Shown: piece by piece, positions 1 through 5,836 of the stretch
How the letters are laid out: each line of letters opens with the position of its first letter
Position numbering within the stretch: the stretch's first letter is position 1
Program-made: the position numbers and the translations under genes
Notes under the pieces: generated by a model
Database searches by the model: none
Told to the model about the DNA's origin: nothing
What the model saw: the letters and a program-made list of their open reading frames with translations, nothing else
DNA from: Anaerolineae bacterium
Lineage (GTDB): Bacteria > Chloroflexota > Anaerolineae > Aggregatilineales > Phototrophicaceae
Direction of reading: 5' to 3'
Length of the DNA: 6,292 nt
NCBI GenBank assembly: GCA_015492875.1
Contig: WGEI01000387.1
Span: 1 to 6,292 of the forward strand

Positions 1-416
1 ATAGGCGCGCCACCATCTGGCCGCTCATCACGGTTGACGCTAGTAATCACCACATGGCGTAACCCCAACGCCCGCACCGTTTCTGCCACGCGGTTTGGTT
101 CTGCCCAATCTAATGGGCTAGGGCGGCCTGTTTTAATATCACAAAATCCGCAGGAACGGGTACACGTATCGCCCATCATCAGGAACGTGGCGGTGCCATT
201 CCCCCAACACTCACCGATATTGGGGCATTGTGCTTCTTCACAAACTGTATTTAGCGTTTGCTGGCGCATCAGGCCGCGCACACGTTCATAGTTTTCGTTG
301 CCACCCCGTGCCCGAACTTTAATCCATGGCGGGCGGCGGCGTGGATGTTTAGGGTCCGGTTGCCATTCTTTTGAATGAGTAACCGGTATATTGTCTGGTG
401 AAATGGTTTGGCTCAC
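1..416 (-). CDS. lipA: Lipoyl synthase LipA, N-terminal part (runs off the window)
   Basis: Radical SAM enzyme that inserts two sulfur atoms into octanoyl groups on lipoyl-dependent proteins (cytoplasmic, lipoate biosynthesis). About 138 residues are visible. After a basic RRRPPWIKVRA segment comes the auxiliary 4Fe-4S cluster motif C-x4-C-x5-C (C59, C64, C70, within NTVCEEAQCPNIGECW), then GTATFLMMGDTCTR and the radical SAM triad C-x3-C-x2-C (C85, C89, C92). NRDERPDGGAP near the edge matches the family's RDD..DGGA stretch. All six cluster cysteines are intact. The start is GTG (414-416): an in-frame TAG lies five codons upstream and AGGGAG (425-430) sits 8 nt away, so no earlier start is possible. 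An 88-nt gap separates it from the upstream membrane-protein gene on the same strand. The C-terminal part, including the conserved RSSY region, lies outside the window. Identification is very secure. Confidence 0.97.
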   Translation of the reverse strand, partial: MSQTISPDNIPVTHSKEWQPDPKHPRRRPPWIKVRARGGNENYERVRGLMRQQTLNTVCEEAQCPNIGECWGNGTATFLMMGDTCTRSCGFCDIKTGRPSPLDWAEPNRVAETVRALGLRHVVITSVNRDERPDGGAP

Positions 417-449
417 GAGATATGCTCCCTATTGCCCAATATTGATATT

Positions 450-478
450 ATTATAGTTTGCTATTGCGGCGCTTTATA
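450..478 (-). promoter_or_regulatory. Candidate lipA promoter
   Basis: On the minus strand a perfect TATAAT (450-455) lies about 35 nt upstream of the lipA GTG. At 17-bp spacing the -35 position reads TATAAA (473-478), only 3 of 6 matches to consensus, so the call rests on the -10. A TATTG-CC-CAATA inverted repeat (430-441) lies between the -10 and the ribosome binding site. There is no convincing terminator between 417 and 504, so read-through from the upstream operon is also possible. Confidence 0.35.
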
Positions 479-504
479 GGACTTTCCAGACCATTTTCTG
501 AATT

Positions 505-1410
505 TCAAGCGCTTTTCATGATCAATTGCAGCACTTCAGAAAATTCATGGCCACTGCTGTTTAGCCTATTGTTGATAAAAGCACGCAAAAACCACATCAG
601 CATTTCTCGCATAATGAAAAACGCCGCAATCCCCCCAATGCCGATGATAACAATCACGGTACTGCCAGTCGGTTCAGAGATGAAATGCAGCGGTATGAAC
701 TGGGAGATAGCGAGAAACGTCACGATATAAGTTAGAACCTGCAAACTCAGATAGACGCCAATAGCACGAATACGTGCCTCCATCTGGTTAGATGGGCTAC
801 TCGCCGCAATGAATACCCCGACCATGCTGCTGATGATTACAGTTTGCACGTGGTCTAAATAGAAGCCAATGCTGACGATAATGCCCGTTATGGTGAAGTA
901 AGTCACTTGGGTATTGGCGCTGAATGCCGCTATCGAAAGCTCCGCTGATTTTGTGTTGAGCAAAAAGAGGGATACGAAAAGAAAAATAATCAGCGAAGAG
1001 AGAAATATCGCCGTGACCAGCCGCACCATAAATTGCACAATGTGATAGCGCCCGCGCTTGTATAGTTGCTTCATGCAAAATAGCCAGCATGTGCCAATAG
1101 AGCCGTAAGGGAGAATAGACAGCAAGTCGTAACGCTTTGCCGTTTTTTCCTGTGTGATATAGGCCGCCGTTTCTTGGGCATGATAAATGCCATAAGCGAA
1201 ATTAATCATAAACGCAAAGGGCAATATCAAGGGCACAATCCACGTATAGACCAGCGACCAACAAAAGCCCATGGCCGAAAACATGAACAAATAAGCGATA
1301 AATAACCCCCGCACGCTGGGGCGGTTATCATTGATTGGGGCGAAGTGATTAAATAGAGGGTTATCGAATGGCGGATGGCTTAGCGCTCGCCATAGTTTCC
1401 ATGTCAACAT
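505..1410 (-). CDS. Multispanning membrane protein, paralogue B (MLTW-LWR family)
   Basis: I do not recognise a named family. The 301-residue protein has a short cytoplasmic-looking start (MLTWKLWRAL) and about six hydrophobic spans, roughly at 35-54, 55-75, 131-151, 168-200, 215-240 and 250-268. Between spans 2 and 3 is a polar loop with AKRYDLLSILPYG (91-103). A second conserved stretch, YLDHVQT (184-190), puts D186, H187 and Q189 in or beside a membrane segment. It is clearly paralogous to the gene at 1433-2302, which shares the N-terminus, the YDLL loop, YLDHxQ and RIxA...YL..Q..TY. The YDLL..xP loop recalls the 'LL.TPLs' loop of ABC-2 permeases, but this is weak and no ATPase is nearby. 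The ATG start has AAGG (1419-1422) 8 nt upstream. It is last of three co-oriented genes, 22 nt after its paralogue. Real gene: high confidence; function: unknown. Confidence 0.85.
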   Translation of the reverse strand: MLTWKLWRALSHPPFDNPLFNHFAPINDNRPSVRGLFIAYLFMFSAMGFCWSLVYTWIVPLILPFAFMINFAYGIYHAQETAAYITQEKTAKRYDLLSILPYGSIGTCWLFCMKQLYKRGRYHIVQFMVRLVTAIFLSSLIIFLFVSLFLLNTKSAELSIAAFSANTQVTYFTITGIIVSIGFYLDHVQTVIISSMVGVFIAASSPSNQMEARIRAIGVYLSLQVLTYIVTFLAISQFIPLHFISEPTGSTVIVIIGIGGIAAFFIMREMLMWFLRAFINNRLNSSGHEFSEVLQLIMKSA

Positions 1411-1432
1411 AAAGCAAACCTTGACTTCCTTT

Positions 1433-2302
1433 TCAGTTCAATTGTTGTTGAATGGCTTGCCATAATAGGCGCGTGATGACTTCTCGGACGAGTAGATGAA
1501 TGAGCACCCCGACAGTCAGCCATAACAACAGAAATACAGGCATAGATAGCCCGCCTGATGATTGTGCAATGAACCGTATAACCAGCAGTACGGTGATGTT
1601 GATGAGTGCATATGTCACTAATTGCACAGTTAAAAAGATGCTCATTGCACTTATACGGGTTACGATTGAATTTTTTCGGTTGATAGCGACGCGGATACCG
1701 GTAAGCATGGCTATTATAGTGGACTGAATATGGTCTAAATATATGAGGCCTATAAAGGGATATACAGCTATGATGAGTAATGTGCGCTCTTGATATAGAC
1801 CAGATGCCCATGGGTTTTGCGGGGTGAAGAATGCGAAAAGATGAAATGCCAAAACAAGCGTGATGCTGATGAGCGCGAACCTCAGCAAAATTTTAACGGT
1901 CGATGAAACCGTATCAAAACTCTGGCTATACAACGTGGCCTTCGCTACGGTCATATGGATATAAGGCGCTTCTTGCGGTGTGATGGCCAGTAGGTCATAA
2001 ATGCTGTGATGGTGCAGCGTGGCTATCGATTCGGCAACATGCCCCGCCCAGACAATCCCGTATATTGTGCCATGTCCGATAGCGAACAAAATGGGCGCGA
2101 GCAATATCACGCCAATGACCAACACGATTATCCACGAAGAGAATATGCTGCATAAAGCAACCGCCCCAAAAAGGATAAAACCCCGCCATAATACAGCGAG
2201 TGACTTACTTTGGCTCATTGGCTTTTTTCTCATGAAATAACGAAATAAAGGGTGATGCTTATTTGGTGATTGTAATTCTCGCCAGAGTTCCCATGTGAGC
2301 AA
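1433..2302 (-). CDS. Multispanning membrane protein, paralogue A (MLTW-LWR family)
   Basis: Unrecognised 289-residue integral membrane protein, diverged paralogue of the following gene. It begins MLTWELWREL, then has hydrophobic spans around 38-55, 56-78, 138-158, 174-203, 217-243 and 253-272. The loop SIYDLLAITP (100-109) and the membrane-proximal YLDHIQS (188-194; D190, H191, Q193) align with the same motifs in the paralogue, as does RISAMSIFLTVQLVTY (216-231). YDLLAITP weakly resembles the loop of ABC-2 permeases ahead of a conserved lysine; transport is an inference only. The start codon is TTG (2300-2302). It is chosen because it gives the same MLTWxLWRxL start as the paralogue's ATG and has GGGAG 7 nt upstream; the next ATG would remove 23 conserved-looking residues. 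It lies 15 nt after the propeller gene and 22 nt before the paralogue, which suggests one operon. Confidence 0.85.
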   Translation of the reverse strand: MLTWELWRELQSPNKHHPLFRYFMRKKPMSQSKSLAVLWRGFILFGAVALCSIFSSWIIVLVIGVILLAPILFAIGHGTIYGIVWAGHVAESIATLHHHSIYDLLAITPQEAPYIHMTVAKATLYSQSFDTVSSTVKILLRFALISITLVLAFHLFAFFTPQNPWASGLYQERTLLIIAVYPFIGLIYLDHIQSTIIAMLTGIRVAINRKNSIVTRISAMSIFLTVQLVTYALINITVLLVIRFIAQSSGGLSMPVFLLLWLTVGVLIHLLVREVITRLLWQAIQQQLN

Positions 2303-2309
2303 AATTCAA

Positions 2310-2314
2310 CTCCC
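2310..2314 (-). promoter_or_regulatory. Ribosome binding site that fixes a TTG start
   Basis: GGGAG on the minus strand, 7 nt upstream of the TTG at 2300-2302 and just after the TAA (2318-2320) of the preceding gene. Together with the shared N-terminal motif of the two paralogues, this supports TTG as the real start of the 1433-2302 gene. Confidence 0.7.
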
Positions 2315-2317
2315 GTC

Positions 2318-3514
2318 TTATGGCCTTTCGCCCCAAGCGACGATATAGGGTGACCCTTGTGCAGGATAAAGCCCACTGCTCAATTCGGTCAACGCGCCAG
2401 TTTCAATATTGAGCGCCAGCAATAGGTATCCTTTTGTGTCGTAATCTACATTGCCGCCGAAGGCAATATGTGTGCTATCTGGTGACCATGCTAAACGTGG
2501 CGGGTTGGGGGTATGGTCTAACGTGGCAAATCCACAATAACGGCGAATTTCACCGTTGCTTGTATCTAGAATATGGATGACGGCATTACCTGCATCCGCC
2601 TCTGGGTTAGGCCCTAAAAGTTCCATAACCCAAAATGCCAGATATTGCCCGTTGGGTGACCAACTCAGCTCATTTATCGTGTATCCATTAATGCGCACTG
2701 CACCATAAACTTCAGTAAGGCGCGTCCATTGTTGTGGGGTGGTGTCTTGGTTTGGCTGAATGCCGAAAATCTCTCCCCCGATATATCCGCTTGCAGGGTC
2801 AATAACTGGCGCGACATATGCCAGCCACCCTTGATTAGACCAAGTATGCGCATTGAAGTAAGGAAGGTCTTCTCCTAGAATAATCTCTTCACGTGGCGTT
2901 TCTCTATCTAAATATACTAATTTGCGCAGGAATGAATCCCCTTGCTGCTCAATGACAACGCCCCAGAAGCCCCCAGGTTGGATAGAAATCGCGCCTTGCG
3001 TATCGAGGTAAGTGCGCTCATCCGTCTCAATTGGTCTTAAATACGCCTCATGACCCGGTGTCCAAACGAGCAGTGTTTCACTATCCCACCAATGTACCTC
3101 AGTGGCAATATCTACAAACGGCCTGCGGTCTGTTCCGTCGAGCCGCATAATGTCAAATGTGCGTGTTGTTGGATTGTGATAAGTGACCCAGCGCGCATCT
3201 GGCGAAAGCTGGCAATTCGCGCCACATGGATGGGAATCCGGCAAAGGGTAACGGCGATTGTTGTCTATATCATAAACCCACAGGTCTAACTTATCGAATG
3301 TTGTCAGGATAATCCCGCCGGGTTCAAAAGTGGTGTTGCGCGGGGTGATGCCTTGGCTGGGGCATATTTCCACTATAGGGCTATTATCTGTATCTTCAAT
3401 TTGAGCTTGCCCAATATGGCTTACTATGACAAAGCCTACACATAGCAACAGGGCGGATAGGTGTTTTCTCCAGCGCAACGTTTTCGCTCCATCTTTACCA
3501 TGATATACGCCCAT
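2318..3514 (-). CDS. Exported TolB/PD40-like beta-propeller protein
   Basis: 398-residue protein with a typical signal peptide: basic n-region (KTLRWRKH, 11-18), hydrophobic core (SALLLCVGFVIV, 20-31) and probable cleavage after GQA (35-37). The mature part should be extracytoplasmic. Repeated PD40/TolB-type strands of the form (W/L)SP(D/N)xxx(I/L)A(F/Y) appear at 103-113 (LSPDARWVTYH), 225-236 (WSNQGWLAYVAP), 285-296 (WSPNGQYLAFWV) and 343-354 (WSPDSTHIAFGG). They are spaced as propeller blades, probably six or so. C97 and C101 (CGANC) could form a disulfide. No catalytic motif is visible, so a binding or scaffolding role is most likely. The ATG (3512-3514) has AGGG (3521-3524) 6 nt upstream. 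It is first of the three-gene minus-strand operon, so it may work with the two membrane proteins that follow. The fold is confident; the partner is unknown. Confidence 0.88.
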   Translation of the reverse strand: MGVYHGKDGAKTLRWRKHLSALLLCVGFVIVSHIGQAQIEDTDNSPIVEICPSQGITPRNTTFEPGGIILTTFDKLDLWVYDIDNNRRYPLPDSHPCGANCQLSPDARWVTYHNPTTRTFDIMRLDGTDRRPFVDIATEVHWWDSETLLVWTPGHEAYLRPIETDERTYLDTQGAISIQPGGFWGVVIEQQGDSFLRKLVYLDRETPREEIILGEDLPYFNAHTWSNQGWLAYVAPVIDPASGYIGGEIFGIQPNQDTTPQQWTRLTEVYGAVRINGYTINELSWSPNGQYLAFWVMELLGPNPEADAGNAVIHILDTSNGEIRRYCGFATLDHTPNPPRLAWSPDSTHIAFGGNVDYDTKGYLLLALNIETGALTELSSGLYPAQGSPYIVAWGERP

Positions 3515-3582
3515 AGCATACCCTATTTTTGATAGATGTCAGCGGGTTAATTTTGGCATATCGATAAATATAAAAAATATTC

Positions 3583-3600
3583 AAAGTTTTCATAAACTTT
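3583..3600. promoter_or_regulatory. Perfect palindrome in the divergent promoter region (operator candidate)
   Basis: AAAGTTT-TCAT-AAACTTT: two perfect 7-bp arms with a 4-bp spacer, in the AT-rich gap between the divergent propeller and receiver genes. It lies just upstream of the -35 position of the rightward promoter and about 70 bp from the leftward start codon. On the minus strand it overlaps a poor -35-like TTGAAT, whose -10 (TATGCC at 18 bp) is weak. A dimeric regulator site is a reasonable reading. AT-rich DNA makes such arms less surprising, and a transcript hairpin would be weak. Confidence 0.4.
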
Positions 3601-3621
3601 AGTCCTGATTGAAGTTTGTTG

Positions 3622-3630
3622 TGTTATAAT
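3622..3630 (+). promoter_or_regulatory. Extended -10 promoter of the receiver/TPR genes
   Basis: TGT-TATAAT is a perfect extended -10. No good -35 is seen at 16-18 bp (about 3602-3607), which is typical of extended -10 or activator-dependent promoters. The predicted transcript start, near 3637, leaves a leader of about 40 nt to the ATG at 3676. It also excludes the TTG at 3616 as a start codon. Confidence 0.55.
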
Positions 3631-3675
3631 GTAGCCGAAGCGCTGTTATTAAGCGATATTACAATGAGGGCTTAT

Positions 3676-4398
3676 ATGGCGAATCAGCAAACCAGCACGA
3701 CAGTAGAAATCAATAATATGGCCGAAGGCTCGCCAGATAGGGGCGAGGAGCGCGAGCCGGCAACTCCTTTACATACAGGTGTGATGCCGGCTGTAGGGGT
3801 GGGGAAAATTTCTATCACACCTTCTGAAACAGGCCTTGTCAATGCGGTTGATATTGCCGAAGGTACTGATGAGGATGATGCGCAAGATGCCTCATTGACC
3901 ACCCAAGAGACACATGAGGCAGACGCTAAACCCGCGCCAAAAACGGAAGTAGCCCCAACTTCATTACCTAATCCTAAAACTGTATTTATCGTTGAAGATA
4001 CCGCCGAACTTATTGAAGTTATGGATGCCACGCTCTCACGTTTAGGGTTTCAAGTGACTTCCGAAACACATGGCGCTAAAGCGATTGAAACAATAAAAAC
4101 GCTTACACCCGATGTTATTTTGCTGGATATTGGTCTGCCAGATATGACAGGCTGGAAGATTCTAGATGCGATTAAAGCGCGTTATAAAGCGCTCCAAGCG
4201 ACTGATACAACAGTGAAAACACCGCCAATTATCGTCATTACCGCCTATGATGACCCAGCTAACCGTTTGGTTGGTAAGCTACAGGGCATTTTTAGCTACC
4301 TCATTAAACCATTTACGCCTGATGAAGTAGAGCGTGTTGTCCGCAGCGCCTTAGGTATGGACAAGGATAAATCAAAATCAGGTGATGCGGCTAAATAA
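3676..4398 (+). CDS. Receiver-only response regulator with acidic N-terminal extension
   Basis: 240-residue CheY-like protein. Residues 101-227 form a receiver domain: acidic pair E107/D108 (FIVEDT), phosphoacceptor D151 (ILLDIGLPDMTGW), switch T189 (VITAYDD) and K211 (YLIKPF). All active-site residues are present, so phosphorylation by a histidine kinase is expected; none is in the window. Residues 1-100 are acidic and rich in Ala, Thr, Pro and Glu, with no fold visible, probably disordered. There is no DNA-binding or enzymatic output domain, only a short Lys/Asp-rich tail. The spacing from D151 to T189 is about eight residues longer than in CheY, an insertion in the alpha3-beta4 region. The start at 3676 (MANQQ) is preferred because GAGGG (3666-3670) lies 5 nt upstream; an ATG at 3664 has no such site. 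The TAA overlaps the next gene's ATG by one base, suggesting translational coupling. Confidence 0.92.
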   Translation: MANQQTSTTVEINNMAEGSPDRGEEREPATPLHTGVMPAVGVGKISITPSETGLVNAVDIAEGTDEDDAQDASLTTQETHEADAKPAPKTEVAPTSLPNPKTVFIVEDTAELIEVMDATLSRLGFQVTSETHGAKAIETIKTLTPDVILLDIGLPDMTGWKILDAIKARYKALQATDTTVKTPPIIVITAYDDPANRLVGKLQGIFSYLIKPFTPDEVERVVRSALGMDKDKSKSGDAAK

Positions 4399-5765
4399 TG
4401 GATACATCACTTAAACGAGCAGCGCCGCTTCTTCTGGTACTGGTACTGCTCGTTTTACTTCCCTTCTTCTTCATTCGCTTGTACGCATTTGTGCCGGGCG
4501 TACAGCGGGCAACACACACGCCTTCCCTCTCCCCGACCGTAGCCCCTGCTGATGCTTTGGGTAGTTTGGATTATGCCCTTGCCCATAATCGCCCGGTACA
4601 AGCGTTGTATCACATAGAAGCCCAAGCCGCACAAACAGGTTGGACGCCCGTGCTATTCCGTTTGGCTGGCAACTTATGGCGTGATATGGGCGATATGACC
4701 CGCGCAGTGCGCTATTGGGAAGCCGCTTTGCCCGATATTGATGACAATGTGTTTTTGGCGCGGGCTATCGCACAAGCTTATCTTGATATGCAGCGGTGGA
4801 CAGAGGCACGTGATGCGTTGACCCGTTTACTAGACCTATCTCCAGAAGATTTGTGGGCACATTACCAACTCGGGTTATTACTTGCGCCTTTTGACCCGCA
4901 AGCCGCTTCTCAACATTTATGGTATGTGGTGGATGACCCCGCTTATGCGGATGTTTCCCGCGCCTTGCTCCTTCTGTTGGCTGCCGAGCCAGATGACCCG
5001 TTAATGGCGTTACGTGTTGGCATTCGGATGGCGGAATTGGAACTTTGGCCATATGCCGAATTGGCCTTAACCGCTCTCCCGCCCACTTCGTTAGAAGGGG
5101 ATTCTTTAGAGGCCGAAGCGCTGGCATATGCCGCCTTAGCCCGCGATAAACAGGGAAAAGATGGTAGCCAATTAATTCAACAAGCCCTCGCTTTAGAACC
5201 CGATAACCCGCAGGTTGTCTATCTTTATGGCCTGCACCTCCGCGCTCAAGAGGAGTATCAAGCCAGCCTAGATATGCTTGTGCAAGCTGTGGCGCTAGAC
5301 CCTGAAAACCCTTACTACTATGCCGATTTAGCAACCGCCCATCGTCTCGTTGGCCATTTAGCGCAAGCAGAACAATTACTCAAACAAGCCGCCGCTATTT
5401 CTGGTTATGCGCCAGAGTTCTTAGAGCTTTTAGCGCTGTTTTATGCAGACGAAGCCTACAACCTATCACCGGAAACCGTGAATGAGTTACTTCAACTCGC
5501 CGAAGCGATGTCTGATAATCCCGATATTCTGGCCGCTTTTGGTTGGGCATTGCATTTAGTGGGGGAGACTGAGGTGGGTTTGGCGCAGTTAGACGCCGCA
5601 CTTGCTATAAACCCTGAGCACCCTTTAGCGCTTTACAACAAAGCCCGAATTTTAATAGATATAGGGGCTGTGGATGACGCTTTGCCCTACCTTCGTCGTG
5701 TCGCCGACGGCGATAGCGAATACGCCGATGACGCGCAACGCATCCTCATTGGCATTGGCGAGTAA
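4398..5765 (+). CDS. Membrane-anchored TPR-repeat protein
   Basis: 455-residue protein. Residues 1-8 are short and basic, followed by a strongly hydrophobic segment (9-26) that acts as an uncleaved signal anchor or signal peptide. A Thr/Ser/Pro linker (38-50) comes next. The rest is helical tetratricopeptide repeats, with clear units near 83-115, 117-150, 239-270, 271-304, 305-338, 376-408 and 409-440. Typical examples are YGLHLRAQEEYQASLDMLVQ and the DPENP/NPEHP turns between repeats. Degenerate repeats probably fill 151-238 and 339-375. TPR superhelices bind proteins or peptides, so this is likely a scaffold on the outer face of the cytoplasmic membrane. No enzyme motif is present. The ATG lies in TAATG, overlapping the receiver gene's stop; the nearest Shine-Dalgarno-like AGGTG (4380-4384) is rather far (13 nt), in keeping with coupled translation. 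Confidence 0.9.
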   Translation: MDTSLKRAAPLLLVLVLLVLLPFFFIRLYAFVPGVQRATHTPSLSPTVAPADALGSLDYALAHNRPVQALYHIEAQAAQTGWTPVLFRLAGNLWRDMGDMTRAVRYWEAALPDIDDNVFLARAIAQAYLDMQRWTEARDALTRLLDLSPEDLWAHYQLGLLLAPFDPQAASQHLWYVVDDPAYADVSRALLLLLAAEPDDPLMALRVGIRMAELELWPYAELALTALPPTSLEGDSLEAEALAYAALARDKQGKDGSQLIQQALALEPDNPQVVYLYGLHLRAQEEYQASLDMLVQAVALDPENPYYYADLATAHRLVGHLAQAEQLLKQAAAISGYAPEFLELLALFYADEAYNLSPETVNELLQLAEAMSDNPDILAAFGWALHLVGETEVGLAQLDAALAINPEHPLALYNKARILIDIGAVDDALPYLRRVADGDSEYADDAQRILIGIGE

Positions 5766-5770
5766 ACCTG

Positions 5771-5799
5771 TTCTCAAGTAGCATCCCCTATGCTACAAT
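5771..5799 (+). promoter_or_regulatory. Extended -10 promoter for the last gene
   Basis: TGC-TACAAT (5791-5799) is an extended -10 with one mismatch. TTCTCA (5771-5776) lies at exactly 17-bp spacing and matches 4 of 6 bases of TTGACA. The transcript would start near 5806, giving a leader of about 30 nt, so the last gene can be expressed apart from the TPR gene. Confidence 0.5.
5778..5796 (+). repeat. Perfect inverted repeat overlapping the -10 element
   Basis: GTAGCAT-CCCCT-ATGCTAC: two perfect 7-bp arms around a 5-nt spacer, 12 nt after the TPR stop codon. The right arm includes the TG and the first bases of the extended -10. It could be an operator that blocks polymerase, or a hairpin at the end of the upstream transcript. 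No T-tract follows (AATCCGCC), so an ordinary intrinsic terminator is unlikely. Confidence 0.45.
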
Positions 5800-5836
5800 C
5801 CGCCTCATATCGTTAATGTGAAGGAACAATTGGGCT

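Noticed and set aside
34..291. Open frame of 85 codons on the plus strand
   Set aside because: It lies wholly antisense to lipA, whose cluster motifs are unmistakable; the translation shows no domain.
458..730. Open frame of 90 codons on the plus strand
   Set aside because: Mostly antisense to the membrane-protein gene at 505-1410; its residues mirror that gene's hydrophobic codons and no ribosome binding site is evident.
1404..1811. 135-codon minus-strand frame overlapping paralogue A
   Set aside because: Alternative frame within the 1433-2302 gene, rich in His, Arg and Ser with no motif; the paralogy supports the other frame.
3616..3675. Longer receiver protein starting at TTG 3616 or ATG 3664
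   Set aside because: TTG 3616 lies upstream of the predicted -10 (3625-3630), and ATG 3664 has no Shine-Dalgarno, whereas GAGGG precedes ATG 3676.
3684..4031. 115-codon minus-strand frame, rich in Ser, Val and Ala
   Set aside because: Antisense to the low-complexity N-terminus of the receiver gene; its composition is a by-product of that bias.
4434..4448. Short GGTACT direct repeat
   Set aside because: Two copies only, inside the Leu/Val codons of the TPR protein's membrane anchor; explained by coding.
4765..5334. 189-codon minus-strand frame
   Set aside because: Antisense to the TPR gene, where clear repeats occupy the opposite strand; rich in Arg, Pro, Gly and His with no recognisable domain.
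5766..5836. Intrinsic terminator after the TPR gene
   Set aside because: The inverted repeat at 5778-5796 has a modest stem and no following T-tract, and it overlaps a promoter; termination is not supported.
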